The notes beneath the pieces were generated by a model that saw only the letters and a list, made by a program, of their open reading frames with translations, searched no databases and was not told the origin of the DNA. A stretch of 64,000 nt of DNA from Verrucomicrobia bacterium LW23 (GTDB taxonomy: Bacteria; Verrucomicrobiota; Verrucomicrobiia; Methylacidiphilales; UBA1321): the NCBI GenBank assembly GCA_003054695.1, contig QAZA01000045.1, forward strand, positions 62,001-126,000. The letters are read 5' to 3'. This document shows positions 43,202 to 53,500 of this stretch, in pieces (positions within the stretch are counted from its first letter, which is position 1; every line of letters starts with the position of its first letter). A program made the translations under genes and the position numbers.

Positions 43202-45400
43202 ATGCACCTTCCGCAAACTTATATGGACGAAGTCGATTTCAGCAATCCGGACTACTACATTAACCGCGAGCTGAGCTGGCTGGAATTCAACAACCGCGTG
43301 CTGGAGGAGGCGTGCGACCCCCATCAGCCCCTGCTGGAGCGCCTGAAGTTTGCGTGCATCTTTACGTCTAATCTTGACGAGTTTTTTGAGATTCGCCTGG
43401 CCGGTATCAAGCAGCAGATCGAGAATGAGCTGAGCGATGTGGCTCCCGACGGTCTGACGGCGCAGGAGATTTTTGCGGCCGTGCGCAAGCGCGTGCTGGA
43501 GCTCCTGAAGATTCAGTATGACTTGTGGCGCAACGAGTTAGCGCCGCAACTGGCCGAGGCCGGCATCCGCGTCCTCACGGCTGAGGACCTCAGTGAAGAG
43601 GATAAAACGTGGGCCACGCAGTACTACACGGAGGAAGTCTTCCCCGTGCTGACGCCGCTGGCGATCGACCCGAGCCACCCGTTCCCGCAGCTGCTTAACA
43701 AAAGCCATAACCTTATTGTCCTGCTGCGCCGCCCGGACATCCCCGGCGAGCTGGTGTATGCCATTGTGCAGATGCCCCGCGTGCTGCCCCGTCTGGTGCG
43801 CCTGCCCCGCCCGGAGGTGGACGACCAGCCCCGGCAGCACCACTTTTTGCCGCTGCGCTCCCTGGTCTCGATGAATGTCGAGACGCTCTTTCCCGGCCTG
43901 GTGGTGGATTCCAGCCACAGCTTCCGCATCACCCGCAATTCGGATCTCTACATTGACGACGAAGAGGCCGAGAACCTGCTGCGCAGCATTATGGACGAGC
44001 TGCGTAAACGCAACCGCGGCAACGCTGTACGCCTGGAGCTGGACCCCGGCACGCCGCCGGAGATTCAGCACTTGCTGATGGAGCATTTTCACCTGGCGCC
44101 GCACGATTTGTACATCAACGACGGCCCGCTGACCTTTATGCACCTGATGCCGATCACCGGCATCGACGCCCCGCACCTCAAGGACAAGCCGTTCGTCCCC
44201 GCCCGCCCGCGCAATCTGCCGCCGGATGCGGACATCTTCGAGATCACGCGCCGGCAGGACGTGCTGCTGCACCACCCCTATGAGAGCTTCAACCCCGTGG
44301 TGGAGTTCCTGACCCGCGCGGCGATTGACCCGAACGTGCTGGCCATCAAGATGACGCTGTACCGCACAAGCGGCGACAGCCCCATCGTGCGCGCGCTGAT
44401 GACCGCGAGCGAGAACGGCAAGCAGGTTACCGCGCTGGTGGAGGTAAAAGCGCGGTTTGACGAAGCCAACAACATTGCCTGGGCGCGCAAGATGGAGGAG
44501 GCCGGCGTGCACGTCGTCTACGGCATCGTGGGCCTTAAAACGCACTGCAAAATGATGCTTGTTGTCCGTCGCGACGACGGCAAGCTGCGCCACTACGCCC
44601 ACCTGGGCACCGGCAACTATCACCCCAGCACCGCGCGCATTTACACGGATCTGGGCCTGCTGACGAGCAACCGCGAAATCACCGCCGAGGTGGCCGCGCT
44701 CTTCAACACCCTTACCGGCCTGGCGGAGTACCAGGGCGGCGAAGGGCTCCTGCTCGTCGCCCCGTTTAACCTGGCCGAGCGCATGCGCGAGCTGATTGCC
44801 CGCGAAACCGAGCTGGCCCGCAGCGGCCGCCCCGCGCGCATCTTCGTCAAGGTCAACAGCCTGGTGGACGAGGAGATGATTCAGGCCCTGTACGAGGCCA
44901 GCCGCGCCGGGGTTAAGGTGGACCTGGTGGTGCGCGGCATCTGCTGCCTGCGCCCCGGCATCCCCGGCGTCAGCGACAACATCCGTGTCATCAGCATTGT
45001 CGGCCGGTTCCTGGAGCACAGCCGCATCTTCTTCTTCAACAACGACGGCGGCGAACCGCAGCTGTACCTGGGCAGCGCGGACTGGATGCCGCGCAATCTC
45101 TACCGCCGCGTGGAAGTCGTTTTCCCCGTGCTGGATGCGAAGATCCGCACCCGCATTACGGAGGAAATCATCCCCGCCTTCCTCAGCGACTGCGTGAAAG
45201 CGCGCCAGCTGCAACCCGACGGCCACTATAAACGCCTGCACCCCGCCGAGGGCCAGAAGCCCCGGCAAGCCCAGCTTTTCTTCCGCGAGATTGCCCGCAA
45301 ACAAGCCGGCCAGATCATTACCCAGCAAGCCGAGCACGGTACCCAGCCCAACAGCTTCAAGCTCACCCCCATGACGACGCCGGCCAAAGCGCGGGATTAG
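43202..45400 (+). CDS. ppk1: Polyphosphate kinase 1
   Basis: A 732-residue enzyme transferring the terminal phosphate of ATP onto polyphosphate. The N-terminus INRELSWLEFNNRVLEEA and FFEIRLAGIKQQ are family blocks. Catalytic histidines are H448 in GLKTHCKM (phospho-histidine, equivalent to H435 of E. coli) and H606 in EHSRIFFF (H592 in E. coli). The LYRTSGDSPIV and HLGTGNYHPSTARIY blocks form the active site. The start at 43202 precedes MDEVDFSNPDYYINREL. A repeat element follows. Confidence 0.95.
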   Translation: MHLPQTYMDEVDFSNPDYYINRELSWLEFNNRVLEEACDPHQPLLERLKFACIFTSNLDEFFEIRLAGIKQQIENELSDVAPDGLTAQEIFAAVRKRVLELLKIQYDLWRNELAPQLAEAGIRVLTAEDLSEEDKTWATQYYTEEVFPVLTPLAIDPSHPFPQLLNKSHNLIVLLRRPDIPGELVYAIVQMPRVLPRLVRLPRPEVDDQPRQHHFLPLRSLVSMNVETLFPGLVVDSSHSFRITRNSDLYIDDEEAENLLRSIMDELRKRNRGNAVRLELDPGTPPEIQHLLMEHFHLAPHDLYINDGPLTFMHLMPITGIDAPHLKDKPFVPARPRNLPPDADIFEITRRQDVLLHHPYESFNPVVEFLTRAAIDPNVLAIKMTLYRTSGDSPIVRALMTASENGKQVTALVEVKARFDEANNIAWARKMEEAGVHVVYGIVGLKTHCKMMLVVRRDDGKLRHYAHLGTGNYHPSTARIYTDLGLLTSNREITAEVAALFNTLTGLAEYQGGEGLLLVAPFNLAERMRELIARETELARSGRPARIFVKVNSLVDEEMIQALYEASRAGVKVDLVVRGICCLRPGIPGVSDNIRVISIVGRFLEHSRIFFFNNDGGEPQLYLGSADWMPRNLYRRVEVVFPVLDAKIRTRITEEIIPAFLSDCVKARQLQPDGHYKRLHPAEGQKPRQAQLFFREIARKQAGQIITQQAEHGTQPNSFKLTPMTTPAKARD

Positions 45401-45410
45401 GGCGGCTCCC

Positions 45411-45486
45411 ACCTTTGTGTCTCTGTGGTGAATATTCCCCGGGCTGTGGGGACAATTTAACCACAAAGGCACGAAGACACTAAGGT
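45411..45486. repeat. Inverted repeat of CACAAAGG-type 8-nt units
   Basis: The right arm (45456-45486) reads TTTAACCA then phased words CACAAAGG, CACGAAGA, CACTAAGG. The left arm (45411-45433) is the complement with one unit fewer. The spacer is 22 nt and contains CCCCGGG. It lies right after ppk. Confidence 0.75.
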
Positions 45487-45582
45487 CGGAGGGGGGAGGC
45501 GCGAGTACACATGTGCTAAAGCCTCTCCAGAGGTACCCAAACGATCTTTGGGCCAGGAATTGATACGGCAACTGACGCGTGA

Positions 45583-45774
45583 GCCTGCCACAGCAATCTC
45601 CATCCCCCGTAGCGTACGTTGCGTTTCCGCCCGTTGCGACCGTTGCGTGAAAATCTGCTCCACGTATGGCTCCACTCCTCAGCGGTGCCAAGCCTTTGAC
45701 GGATTTTCACGCAACGGTCGCAACGGGCGGAAACGCAACGTACGCTACGGGGGATGGAGATTGCTGTAGCAGGC
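45583..45774. repeat. 73-bp near-perfect inverted repeat
   Basis: Arms 45583-45655 and 45702-45774 match at 72 of 73 positions in inverted orientation; the loop is 46 nt. The right arm is built of phased words CGCAACGGT, CGCAACGGG, CGGAAACGC. It lies between ppk and the small membrane protein. No transposase is nearby. Confidence 0.93.
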
Positions 45775-45869
45775 TTCAGGGGCCGGCGCCGGCGCATGCG
45801 ACCGGGGCGTGGACGCATTCCCACCGCGTTGTGATTTCGCACTCGCAACGCGGCGGCGGGTTGTATACG

Positions 45870-46361
45870 ATGAGCAGCAGGGCAGCGCGCGCCGCGAGAG
45901 GTCGCACGCTTCCTTGCAGATCCACGATCTACGAGCTCATGTTCATCATCCATAGCTTCGCCCTGGCCGGCATTCTCTACTTTGTGCTTGCGCGCAAGGA
46001 TCTCTTCTTTGAGCGGCTGCTGTTTCTCTGCGTGGGCATTTGCCTGGTGCAAAGCCTGCTGATCTGGCTCGTGCCCGTTATTGCCATACCCAACGTTGCC
46101 AGCGAGCCCAACGAAACCCGCTTCTGGCTCGACCCCGCAGCGCCGGGTGTGGAAGCGGCGCGCATAACGCTCTCCTTCTGGCTTAACATGGCCTTCCATG
46201 CGTTGCTGGTGGGCTTTATCATCTTTTGGTTTAAGGTGGATCCGCTCAAAGCGTGCGCGATCGTGGGGGCGTATATGGCGTATCAGCTCGTCCTCGGGTT
46301 TATCCTCAACCAGTTTGTCCTGCTGCTGTCTACCACGCGGTCCAAGCCTATCGGGTTCTGA
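45870..46361 (+). CDS. Small polytopic membrane protein
   Basis: A 163-residue protein with four hydrophobic segments (about 25-43, 50-68, 90-115, 125-150 from the ATG at 45870). A later ATG at 45939 (MFIIHSFALAG) would begin right at the first helix and may be the real start. It lies 59 bp before dop on the same strand, so they may form an operon. No family recognised. Confidence 0.6.
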   Translation: MSSRAARAARGRTLPCRSTIYELMFIIHSFALAGILYFVLARKDLFFERLLFLCVGICLVQSLLIWLVPVIAIPNVASEPNETRFWLDPAAPGVEAARITLSFWLNMAFHALLVGFIIFWFKVDPLKACAIVGAYMAYQLVLGFILNQFVLLLSTTRSKPIGF

Positions 46362-46420
46362 CGACGCGGCGCTGCTTCCCATTTGCCAGAGCGCGGGATT
46401 GAGTCCATCTTTCCAACGTT

Positions 46421-47962
46421 ATGTCCGCCCCCCAGCTCTGGCCCGTCCTGTTTGGTCTGGAAACCGAAATCGGCATCAGCGTCGTGGAGAACCCCGGCGC
46501 CGACGTGGTGGAGGAGTCCATCGCGCTGGTGCGCTCCGCCACCCAGTACGGGCTGCCGCACTTGTGGGATTACACCTTTGAGGACCCGCACATGGACGCG
46601 CGGGGCTTCCGCGCCAAGGAGCTGCTGCAGGATACGGACGAAGCCAACTACTTCTCCCAGGATTGCCGGCGCGAGCTGACGTTTGCGGAAATCAAGAGCG
46701 ACCTGGTGCTGCGCAACGGCGCGCGCTTTTACAACGACCACGCGCACCCGGAGTTCAGCACGCCGGAGTGCGCCACGCTGCGCGACCTCATTGCCCAGGA
46801 CAAGGCCGGCGAGCGGATTCTGGAAGATTGCGCGCTGAATGTAACGACGCATGGCGGCCGCACCGTAAAGCTTTACAAAAACAATACGGATTTCCTCGGC
46901 CACAGCTACGGCTGCCACGATAACTACCTCATCGCCAGGGACATCCCGTGGGACCGCGTCGTCCGCGCCATGACACCGTTCCTCGTCACGCGGCAAATTT
47001 ACGCCGGCGCCGGCAAGGTGGGCTACGAGAGCGAAGACGCGGCGTCGCTGGGCGCGGGCTTTCAAATCTCCCAGCGCGCGGACTTTTTTACGGAGCTGGT
47101 GAGCATCGACACGATGAACCGCCGCCCGCTCATCAACACGCGCGACGAGCCGCATGCCGACAACCGCCGCTACCGGCGCTTTCACGTTATTGTTGGCGAC
47201 GCCAACATGGCGCAGTTTGCCACGTGGCTTAAGGTGGGCACCACCGCGCTTGTGCTGGAGGCGCTGGTGCAAGGCGAACCACCGCAAGGGGTTACGCTGG
47301 CCGATCCCCTTCTGGCCAACCGCGCCATCTCTCACGATGCCACCTACCGCTGGGCCGTAACGCTGAGCGACGGCCGCCAAAGCACCGCCATTGCCGTGCA
47401 ACGCGCTTACCTGCAATGGGTTAAGGAACGCGCCGACCTCTCCGCGCCGGAGAAGCTGCAATTGTGGAACGACTGGGCCGAAACCCTGGACCTGCTGGAG
47501 AGCGACCCGCTAAGCCTTCGCGACCGCCTGGACTGGCCCGCCAAACGCTACCTGCTGGATACCCTGCGCGAAGCCGAAGGCCTGGAGTGGAGCGACCCGT
47601 GGCTGCAAAGCATCGACCTGGAGTACCACCTGCTCGACCGCGAGCAAGGCCTCTTCTACGCCCTGGAAAACGCCGGGCACATGCGCACCCTGGTGGCGGA
47701 CAGCGAAGTGCTTCACGCCGTGCAGCAGCCCCCATCCACTTCGCGCGCCTACATCCGCGGCCGCTGCGTGCAGCGCTTTGCCAAGGACCTGAACAGCGCG
47801 CAGTGGGATAACCTCGTCTTTAATCACGATGGCCGCAAGTACCGCCTGGATCTGCGCAACGCCTTCACCCTGTGCGAGATCGACGACATCGCCGCCGCCG
47901 TGGAGAGCGTCAGAGACGTCGCCCAGCTCATCACCGCCCTGCAGTTGACGGAAGTGCGATAG
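46421..47962 (+). CDS. dop: Dop-type deamidase/depupylase of the Pup/UBact system
   Basis: A 513-residue member of the carboxylate-amine ligase-like PafA/Dop family. GLETEIG (12-18, metal-binding E14), then WDYTFEDPHMDARGF (49-63) and NGARFYNDHAHPEFSTPEC (99-117, catalytic D106), KNNTD (153-157), SYGCHDNYL (162-170), NTRDEPHAD (239-247) and ISQRADFF are present. The WDYE-type and YxDHAHPE blocks follow Dop rather than PafA (which reads YLDVGSHPE). Dop deamidates the tag C-terminal Gln or removes the tag from substrates. No ligase, tag, ATPase or proteasome gene is in view. Confidence 0.9.
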   Translation: MSAPQLWPVLFGLETEIGISVVENPGADVVEESIALVRSATQYGLPHLWDYTFEDPHMDARGFRAKELLQDTDEANYFSQDCRRELTFAEIKSDLVLRNGARFYNDHAHPEFSTPECATLRDLIAQDKAGERILEDCALNVTTHGGRTVKLYKNNTDFLGHSYGCHDNYLIARDIPWDRVVRAMTPFLVTRQIYAGAGKVGYESEDAASLGAGFQISQRADFFTELVSIDTMNRRPLINTRDEPHADNRRYRRFHVIVGDANMAQFATWLKVGTTALVLEALVQGEPPQGVTLADPLLANRAISHDATYRWAVTLSDGRQSTAIAVQRAYLQWVKERADLSAPEKLQLWNDWAETLDLLESDPLSLRDRLDWPAKRYLLDTLREAEGLEWSDPWLQSIDLEYHLLDREQGLFYALENAGHMRTLVADSEVLHAVQQPPSTSRAYIRGRCVQRFAKDLNSAQWDNLVFNHDGRKYRLDLRNAFTLCEIDDIAAAVESVRDVAQLITALQLTEVR

Positions 47963-47979
47963 GCCCCACCCGCCTACTG

Positions 47980-50292
47980 CTACTGCCGCTCCAGTCTGCC
48001 ATTAAAGCGCACTTCCTTGCCCGGTTCCAGTGCCAGATCGATTACCTGGTTTCCGTAACGGAGTTTACCGCCGCGGCCGTTGATGCTGCGGATGGTGGTG
48101 GACTTTAATTGGCGCGCCTCCCATTCCGCGTCGATCTCGAAACCGCCGCGGGCGCGTAAGCCTTTAAAGCTTCCCGACGGCCAGTCCTTTGGAAGGGCGG
48201 GCAGCAGATGGATCTCGCCGGTATGGCTTTGCAGGATCATTTCCGCGATAGCGGCGGTGGCACCAAAGTTTCCGTCTATCTGAAAGGGTGGGTGAGCGCT
48301 CAGCAGGTTGGGGTAGGTACCGCCGCCATTGTCGAAGTGCTGCTTGGGATCCACAGGGATCCCCTGGGCTTCGCGCGCTTTCTTCAGCTGGTTACCCCGC
48401 GTACCTTGTTTGCTGAGAAGTCCCCGCACCATATCGTAGGCATTTTCGCCATCGCCCAGGCGCGCCCAGAAGGCGATCTTCCAGGCCATGGACCAGCCGG
48501 TGCCGGAATTGCCGCGGGCTTTGAGGCTGACTTTCGCTGCCTCGGCCAGTTCGGGCGTCCGGGTTGCGGAGATCTGGCGGCCGGGGTAGACGCCGAAGAG
48601 GTGGGATACATGCCGGTGGATATTCTTGGGGTCGTCCTTGTCGTCCATCCACTCCTGCAACTGGCCCCACTTTCCGATTTTGGGGCCGACCAGGCGATCC
48701 CGCATGCCGGCAATCTTGTCGCGAAACTCCTTGTCCTCCCCCAGCGCGTCGGCGGCGTCCACGGTGTTTTGAAAGAGATCCCAGATGATCTGCTGATCGT
48801 AGCTGACGCCATCTTCGGTAGGCCCGTGCTCCGGCGACCAGCCTTTGGGGGCAACCAGTCTCCCATCGGGCAGCTCTTTCAGGGAGTCGATCCAGAATTC
48901 GCAGATTTCCTTCATGATGGGATAGGCGCGCTTGCGGAGGAATTCCTTGTCCTGCGTAAAGGCGTAGTGCTCCCAAAACGTCTGCAACATCCAGGCGTTG
49001 CCGGTCTTGTTGTCCTGAGCGGCGCCCAGGCCATAAATATTGTGGGCTGTGTAGACGGACCAGCCGCGCACGGGTACGCCGGCCGCAGTCTTGAATTTGC
49101 GCGCCGTGTTCCGGCGCCAGGCGGGTGCCTGTTGCTCAACAAAGTCAAAGAAGGGTGCGGTGCATTCGGTAAGATTGGCGGTTTCCAGAGGCCAGTAGTT
49201 CATCTGGATGTTGATGTTGGTATGGTAATCGCAGTCCCACACTGGCGCCATCCTCTCATTCCACAAGCCCTGAAGGTTGGAAGGAAGCGGGCCGCGGGAG
49301 GACGCCAGGGCCAGGTAGCGGCCATACTGGTAGAGAAGCATCTCCAGCTCAGGGTCCTGGCCCACATCCGTGTAGCGCAGGATGCGTTTGTCGGTGGTGA
49401 GGGACGTGGCGGCCTCCTCCGACTTTCCGAGATTAAGGGCAACTCGGTCCATGTGGTGACGATAGTCCTTGCGATGTTCATCACGTAACTCGGTAAAGGA
49501 GCGCTTTGCCGCCGTGTCCACGTGCTTTGTCAGCCTCTGGCGCGGATGCGGGCCGCGCCATTGCTTCGTGGCATCTCCCAGGTAGCTGGTATCAGCGCCA
49601 AGGATCAGCGTTACCGAGTCACAGCCGGTGAAGGCGATTTTTCCATCCCGGATCTCGGTGGCGCCGCCTTCCGTCAGCACGACCAGCTGGCTTTCGTAAT
49701 CGGAGCCCGTGGTTGAGGGCTGCGCGGTCTTGTCCTTAACCCATGCGGGCAAGGGGTGCACCCAGCCCAGCATCGTGCCGGTGGCCGTCAGCTTGTTGCC
49801 CTCCGCGGTGATCTTCGCCTCATGGCGGTCCGTCAACTCCACTTCTCCTGTGTACGATCCCGGCTTATCTGCGCTGAAGCGAAGCACCATCACCTGGGCG
49901 GGATAGCTCGCAAATGCTTCCCGACGGTAGGTCACGCCGTCCCTGACGTAGCTGACCATGTGCTCTCCGTTTTGCAGATCCAGCGTACGCCGGTACTGGG
50001 TGTAGCCCGCTTCGTGGCCGGGCAGCGAGATCCATACGTCACCGAAAGGCTGGTACGCGCCTTTCTGCGTCTCATCCCCCGCCCACAGGGTTATCTCGTT
50101 GAAGGCCATGCGCTCCTTCTCGGGCAAGCCCCACAGTACCGCCCCGATGCGGCCGTTACCGATCGGCAGCCCATGCGACAGATATTGCCTGGGCTCGACA
50201 GGCTTGTCGTAAGTGAGCTCCAGGCTGGAAGCATGCAAGCACGCTTCCGCGGCAAAAAGGGACAATAGGACGGGCAAAAGTATGTTCAGCAT
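47980..50292 (-). CDS. Secreted GH95 alpha-L-fucosidase-type glycosidase
   Basis: A 770-residue protein from the ATG at 50292 with a signal peptide (about 1-20). The GH95 catalytic set is visible: N359 and N361 in WDCDYHTNINIQMNYWP, the acid E488 in SPEHGP, and D673 in FQIDGNFGATAAIAEM. The N-terminal beta-domain (LPIGNGRIGAVLWG) and the (alpha/alpha)6 barrel are complete. It should release fucose (or galactose, for some members) from plant or host glycans. It lies 17 bp after dop in convergent orientation. Confidence 0.92.
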   Translation of the reverse strand: MLNILLPVLLSLFAAEACLHASSLELTYDKPVEPRQYLSHGLPIGNGRIGAVLWGLPEKERMAFNEITLWAGDETQKGAYQPFGDVWISLPGHEAGYTQYRRTLDLQNGEHMVSYVRDGVTYRREAFASYPAQVMVLRFSADKPGSYTGEVELTDRHEAKITAEGNKLTATGTMLGWVHPLPAWVKDKTAQPSTTGSDYESQLVVLTEGGATEIRDGKIAFTGCDSVTLILGADTSYLGDATKQWRGPHPRQRLTKHVDTAAKRSFTELRDEHRKDYRHHMDRVALNLGKSEEAATSLTTDKRILRYTDVGQDPELEMLLYQYGRYLALASSRGPLPSNLQGLWNERMAPVWDCDYHTNINIQMNYWPLETANLTECTAPFFDFVEQQAPAWRRNTARKFKTAAGVPVRGWSVYTAHNIYGLGAAQDNKTGNAWMLQTFWEHYAFTQDKEFLRKRAYPIMKEICEFWIDSLKELPDGRLVAPKGWSPEHGPTEDGVSYDQQIIWDLFQNTVDAADALGEDKEFRDKIAGMRDRLVGPKIGKWGQLQEWMDDKDDPKNIHRHVSHLFGVYPGRQISATRTPELAEAAKVSLKARGNSGTGWSMAWKIAFWARLGDGENAYDMVRGLLSKQGTRGNQLKKAREAQGIPVDPKQHFDNGGGTYPNLLSAHPPFQIDGNFGATAAIAEMILQSHTGEIHLLPALPKDWPSGSFKGLRARGGFEIDAEWEARQLKSTTIRSINGRGGKLRYGNQVIDLALEPGKEVRFNGRLERQ

Positions 50293-50414
50293 CTTCGCCA
50301 CAAATGATACACTTCCGGCCGCCCCGTGTATGTGCACGTGGTGGGCAATGATGTGTATAATCCCGCGATGGCGCGGCGCGCTGCGTCCTCTCAGGAGGAC
50401 CTCGATGGCATTCT

Positions 50415-50470
50415 TGCCCAGGGTCGCGGTAGACCTTAACCCTGGGCTGCACGATGCTTAGCGCCACTGG
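50415..50470. repeat. Partial copy of the CCCAGGGT-type repeat
   Basis: It contains GCCCAGGGT, a middle TAGACCTTAACC and ACCCTGGGCTGC in the same arrangement as 5591-5802, followed by GCGCCACTGGCGC. It lies in the 212-bp gap between two glycosidase genes. Confidence 0.7.
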
Positions 50471-50504
50471 CGCCGTAAGCGCCGTTGGCGCTTCGAAACG
50501 CCTT

Positions 50505-53500
50505 CTACTTCGCCACTTCCACTAGCGTAAGCCACTGGATGTTCCCTGCGGGGAATTGAAACTCCAGCAATCCGTCCTTAACTGCAATGACTTGAGGCTC
50601 TGTCGTAGGTGTGGTGCCCCCCTTGTTTGCGGAGGGCAGCGCGATGACGGCCTCCCCCTCCGTCGTTCCCGCGACCCGAAGCTCCGAGGCTTCGCGGAAG
50701 TTTTCGCCTTTGAACTCCACGCGATACAGTCCCGGCTTTACCTGTACCTTGAAGGTCGCCGGCCGGTAGAGCTGCACGGCGTCTTTCTCCAGAGGAGACT
50801 TTACCCAGTGCGCGGAGACATTCTTGCCGCTGACCGGCTGTACAAAGCCGTAGGGAGTGCCCTTGCTGCCATCTTTGGTGCCATCAAACGCGTCCTCCAT
50901 GAGCACGGCGGTAAACGGGCGGGTTTTGCCCACCTTGCGGGTGCCTGCGCTTTCGCGGCTGCCAAAGTCAAAGAGATAGGCTTCGGCCGTGGCGTCGAAG
51001 GCCATCTGCCTCCTGCGGGCGGCCTCGCGTGTCGCGGCAACGTCGCGGAGTGCATCCAGGCCCTTCGTGTTGCTTATCCTGGTGATGTACACGGGGAAGC
51101 AGCTGACCGGAAAGTCCTTCGTTACATCCATATCACTCGTCGCCCCAAACGCCGTGGTAACGCGGCAGCGGCCGAGATCCACGCCCAGCGTCGCCGTGGT
51201 GTCGTTATCGGGAATCCACGCGGTAAGCACGTCGCCCCCGGCGCTGGCGGGGCGCGGCCAGTAATACATCCACACGCGGGCATCCGCCGTCTCCAGCCGG
51301 GGCACCCGCGTGGCGGTTACGCCGTCCAGCTGGCGGATAAGGGTGGCCATGGTAAAGTAGCTGGGCCGCACGGAGCCGTCGTTTCTCAGGATACCGGCGC
51401 CGGCGTGTTTGTCGGGCGTGGAGCCGGTCTCGCGGTAGATGAAGACTTTCTCCACACCGTTGGCAAAGGAGAGCATGTGCCCGCGGGGCAGCTTGGCGGC
51501 CTGGTGACGCTCGGTGCGGCCTATGGGTCCGCCCACGTCGTGGCCGGTTTCCGTCACCCAGATGGGCATGCCGGGCTTCAGCTCGTCGCGCCAGTCTGCC
51601 AGGTCCATAAGATCTTTCTCCAGCGTCTGTATGTCGCTCGGTTTTGCTCCCTCGCGAAAGGCGTTGGGATCCTGCGTGGAGTACTCCGGTTCACTTTTGC
51701 CGGCATAGAAGTGGACGTTAAGTACGTCGGTAAAATCCAGCGGCGTTTTGCCATCGGGGTATCGGAAGGTTCGCATTGTATCCACCCACTCCATGGAGAG
51801 CCCGGCCCAGCCGCCATTGGTGACGCGCGCCGCGGGATCTGCCTGCTTAACGCCTTCGGCACCGGCGCGGAACACTTTGTAATACTCGCTCAGCGGGCCC
51901 ACAAAGAAGCCCCAGCCGGGATTGTTGAGATTGGGCTCGTTCCATATCTCGTACGTATTCACCATGTTAAGGCCGCTGACCTTGTCGCTGGTATGGAGCT
52001 TGTCGGGCTCCACCTTTGCGGAGCCATACCGTGCCACAGCTTCAAAGATGGCCTGGGTGTAATCCTTAAGATCCCGAGGAGCGTAGGCCTGGCGGCGCTT
52101 GGTGTCCGCCGGTGCGGAGGAGGCCCAGGCGGGAGACTCGAAGATAAAGGGCAGGATCGACATACCGGCCGCCCGATACTGGGTGTAATACTGATCGAAC
52201 GGCACCTTCCAGGGAGAGACCGTGCCGTCGAAGCGGAAGACTCCGGGGCCGGGATTGTAGAACTGCCATTTCATGTTCTCAAACCGCACCCAGCCGTAAC
52301 CGGCGCGCGCCAGCATGGGGATATGTCCGGGCGTGCTGACATTCATGCCAAAGCGGGACGCCGGGCTAAGCGTTACGGCGTCGCCGGGCATCACAAAATA
52401 GTCCGCGCAGGTGATCTTCTTCCGGCCGCCTTCCTCCACTACCATGCCGCAATAGTACGCATCCGGTCCCAGGGCCGGCGTAGGCTTGAGCGCGGCGATT
52501 GCAAAATTCCGCGCAGGCACGGTAACGGTGAGCGTCTCCCTGGCCAGCTCCTTGCCCGTCGCTGGCACGCCTACGATTTCGTCCGCAGCGCCATCGTACA
52601 GACGGAGCGCGGAGAGAGTGCGGAAGTGGGGCGGTAACGTGTCGCCGTCGTTGTGGTAGCGCAGGCGGACATAACGCGCGGCGCTCGGCTGCGTTGCGGT
52701 GAGGGTCTGCGGCGACCACTTGCCTTTCATCTCAATGCCCTGCAACCCGGCGATCGGCGTATATGTCTTTCCGTCGGCCGAGGCGGCGATATCCACTTTG
52801 CGTATCCAGTTGGCGTCTCCCGCCTTAAGAGTCGCGCCGGTGATATCGTGGGATTTGCCGAGATCGACAGTCTGGAAGATCTCCGTAAGCCCTTCTTTGG
52901 GCATATCCGGCATGAGACACGTGTCCGCGTCGTTATCCGTAAGGCTATTGTTCTCAACGCGTTGCCCGGCTATCTCCAGCCAGCTTGGCTTTGCCTGGGC
53001 TATGTCGCTGCCAAGGATGGCGTCGGGGATTTCCGGAGTAAGATAGGCCGGATTGGACTGCACATTGACGCTGATGCTCAACGTTCGCGCTTTGTCCGAA
53101 TAGTTGTGGATGAGGATGTTACCCGCAAGTGGCTGGCCGGCCTCCCCCCAGGCGGGAAGCATGGCTTCGGCGGTGTGGGCCTGTGCCGGTGCCTCGATTT
53201 TGCTGACCGCCGCCAGGGCGTCCACGCCTAGCGAGGTGCGCCCGGCTTCCTTCGCAAACCATATGATGTTAACGTTCTTGAGAGGAAACTCCGCTTTCCC
53301 CGTTTTGCCTTGCTGCGGATAGGCTTGCACGAAGGCCGCATCCTTCACGTCCGCTTCCACCCACTTCCAGCCCGTCCAGTCCGCATCCTGCACAGCCATA
53401 AGGCTTTCGCCCTCGGCATCGGTGATCTGAAAGCCGGCTTTGCTCACGTTTGAGTCCGGGCGAATAAAGACCCACATTCCCAGCGTCTGCACCTCGCCCT

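Noticed and set aside
43538-45691. Minus-strand frame opposite ppk
   Set aside because: Shadow of the ppk gene; no family resemblance.
45583-45774. Inverted repeat as insertion sequence ends
   Set aside because: The 46-nt loop is too short for a transposase and no target duplication was seen.
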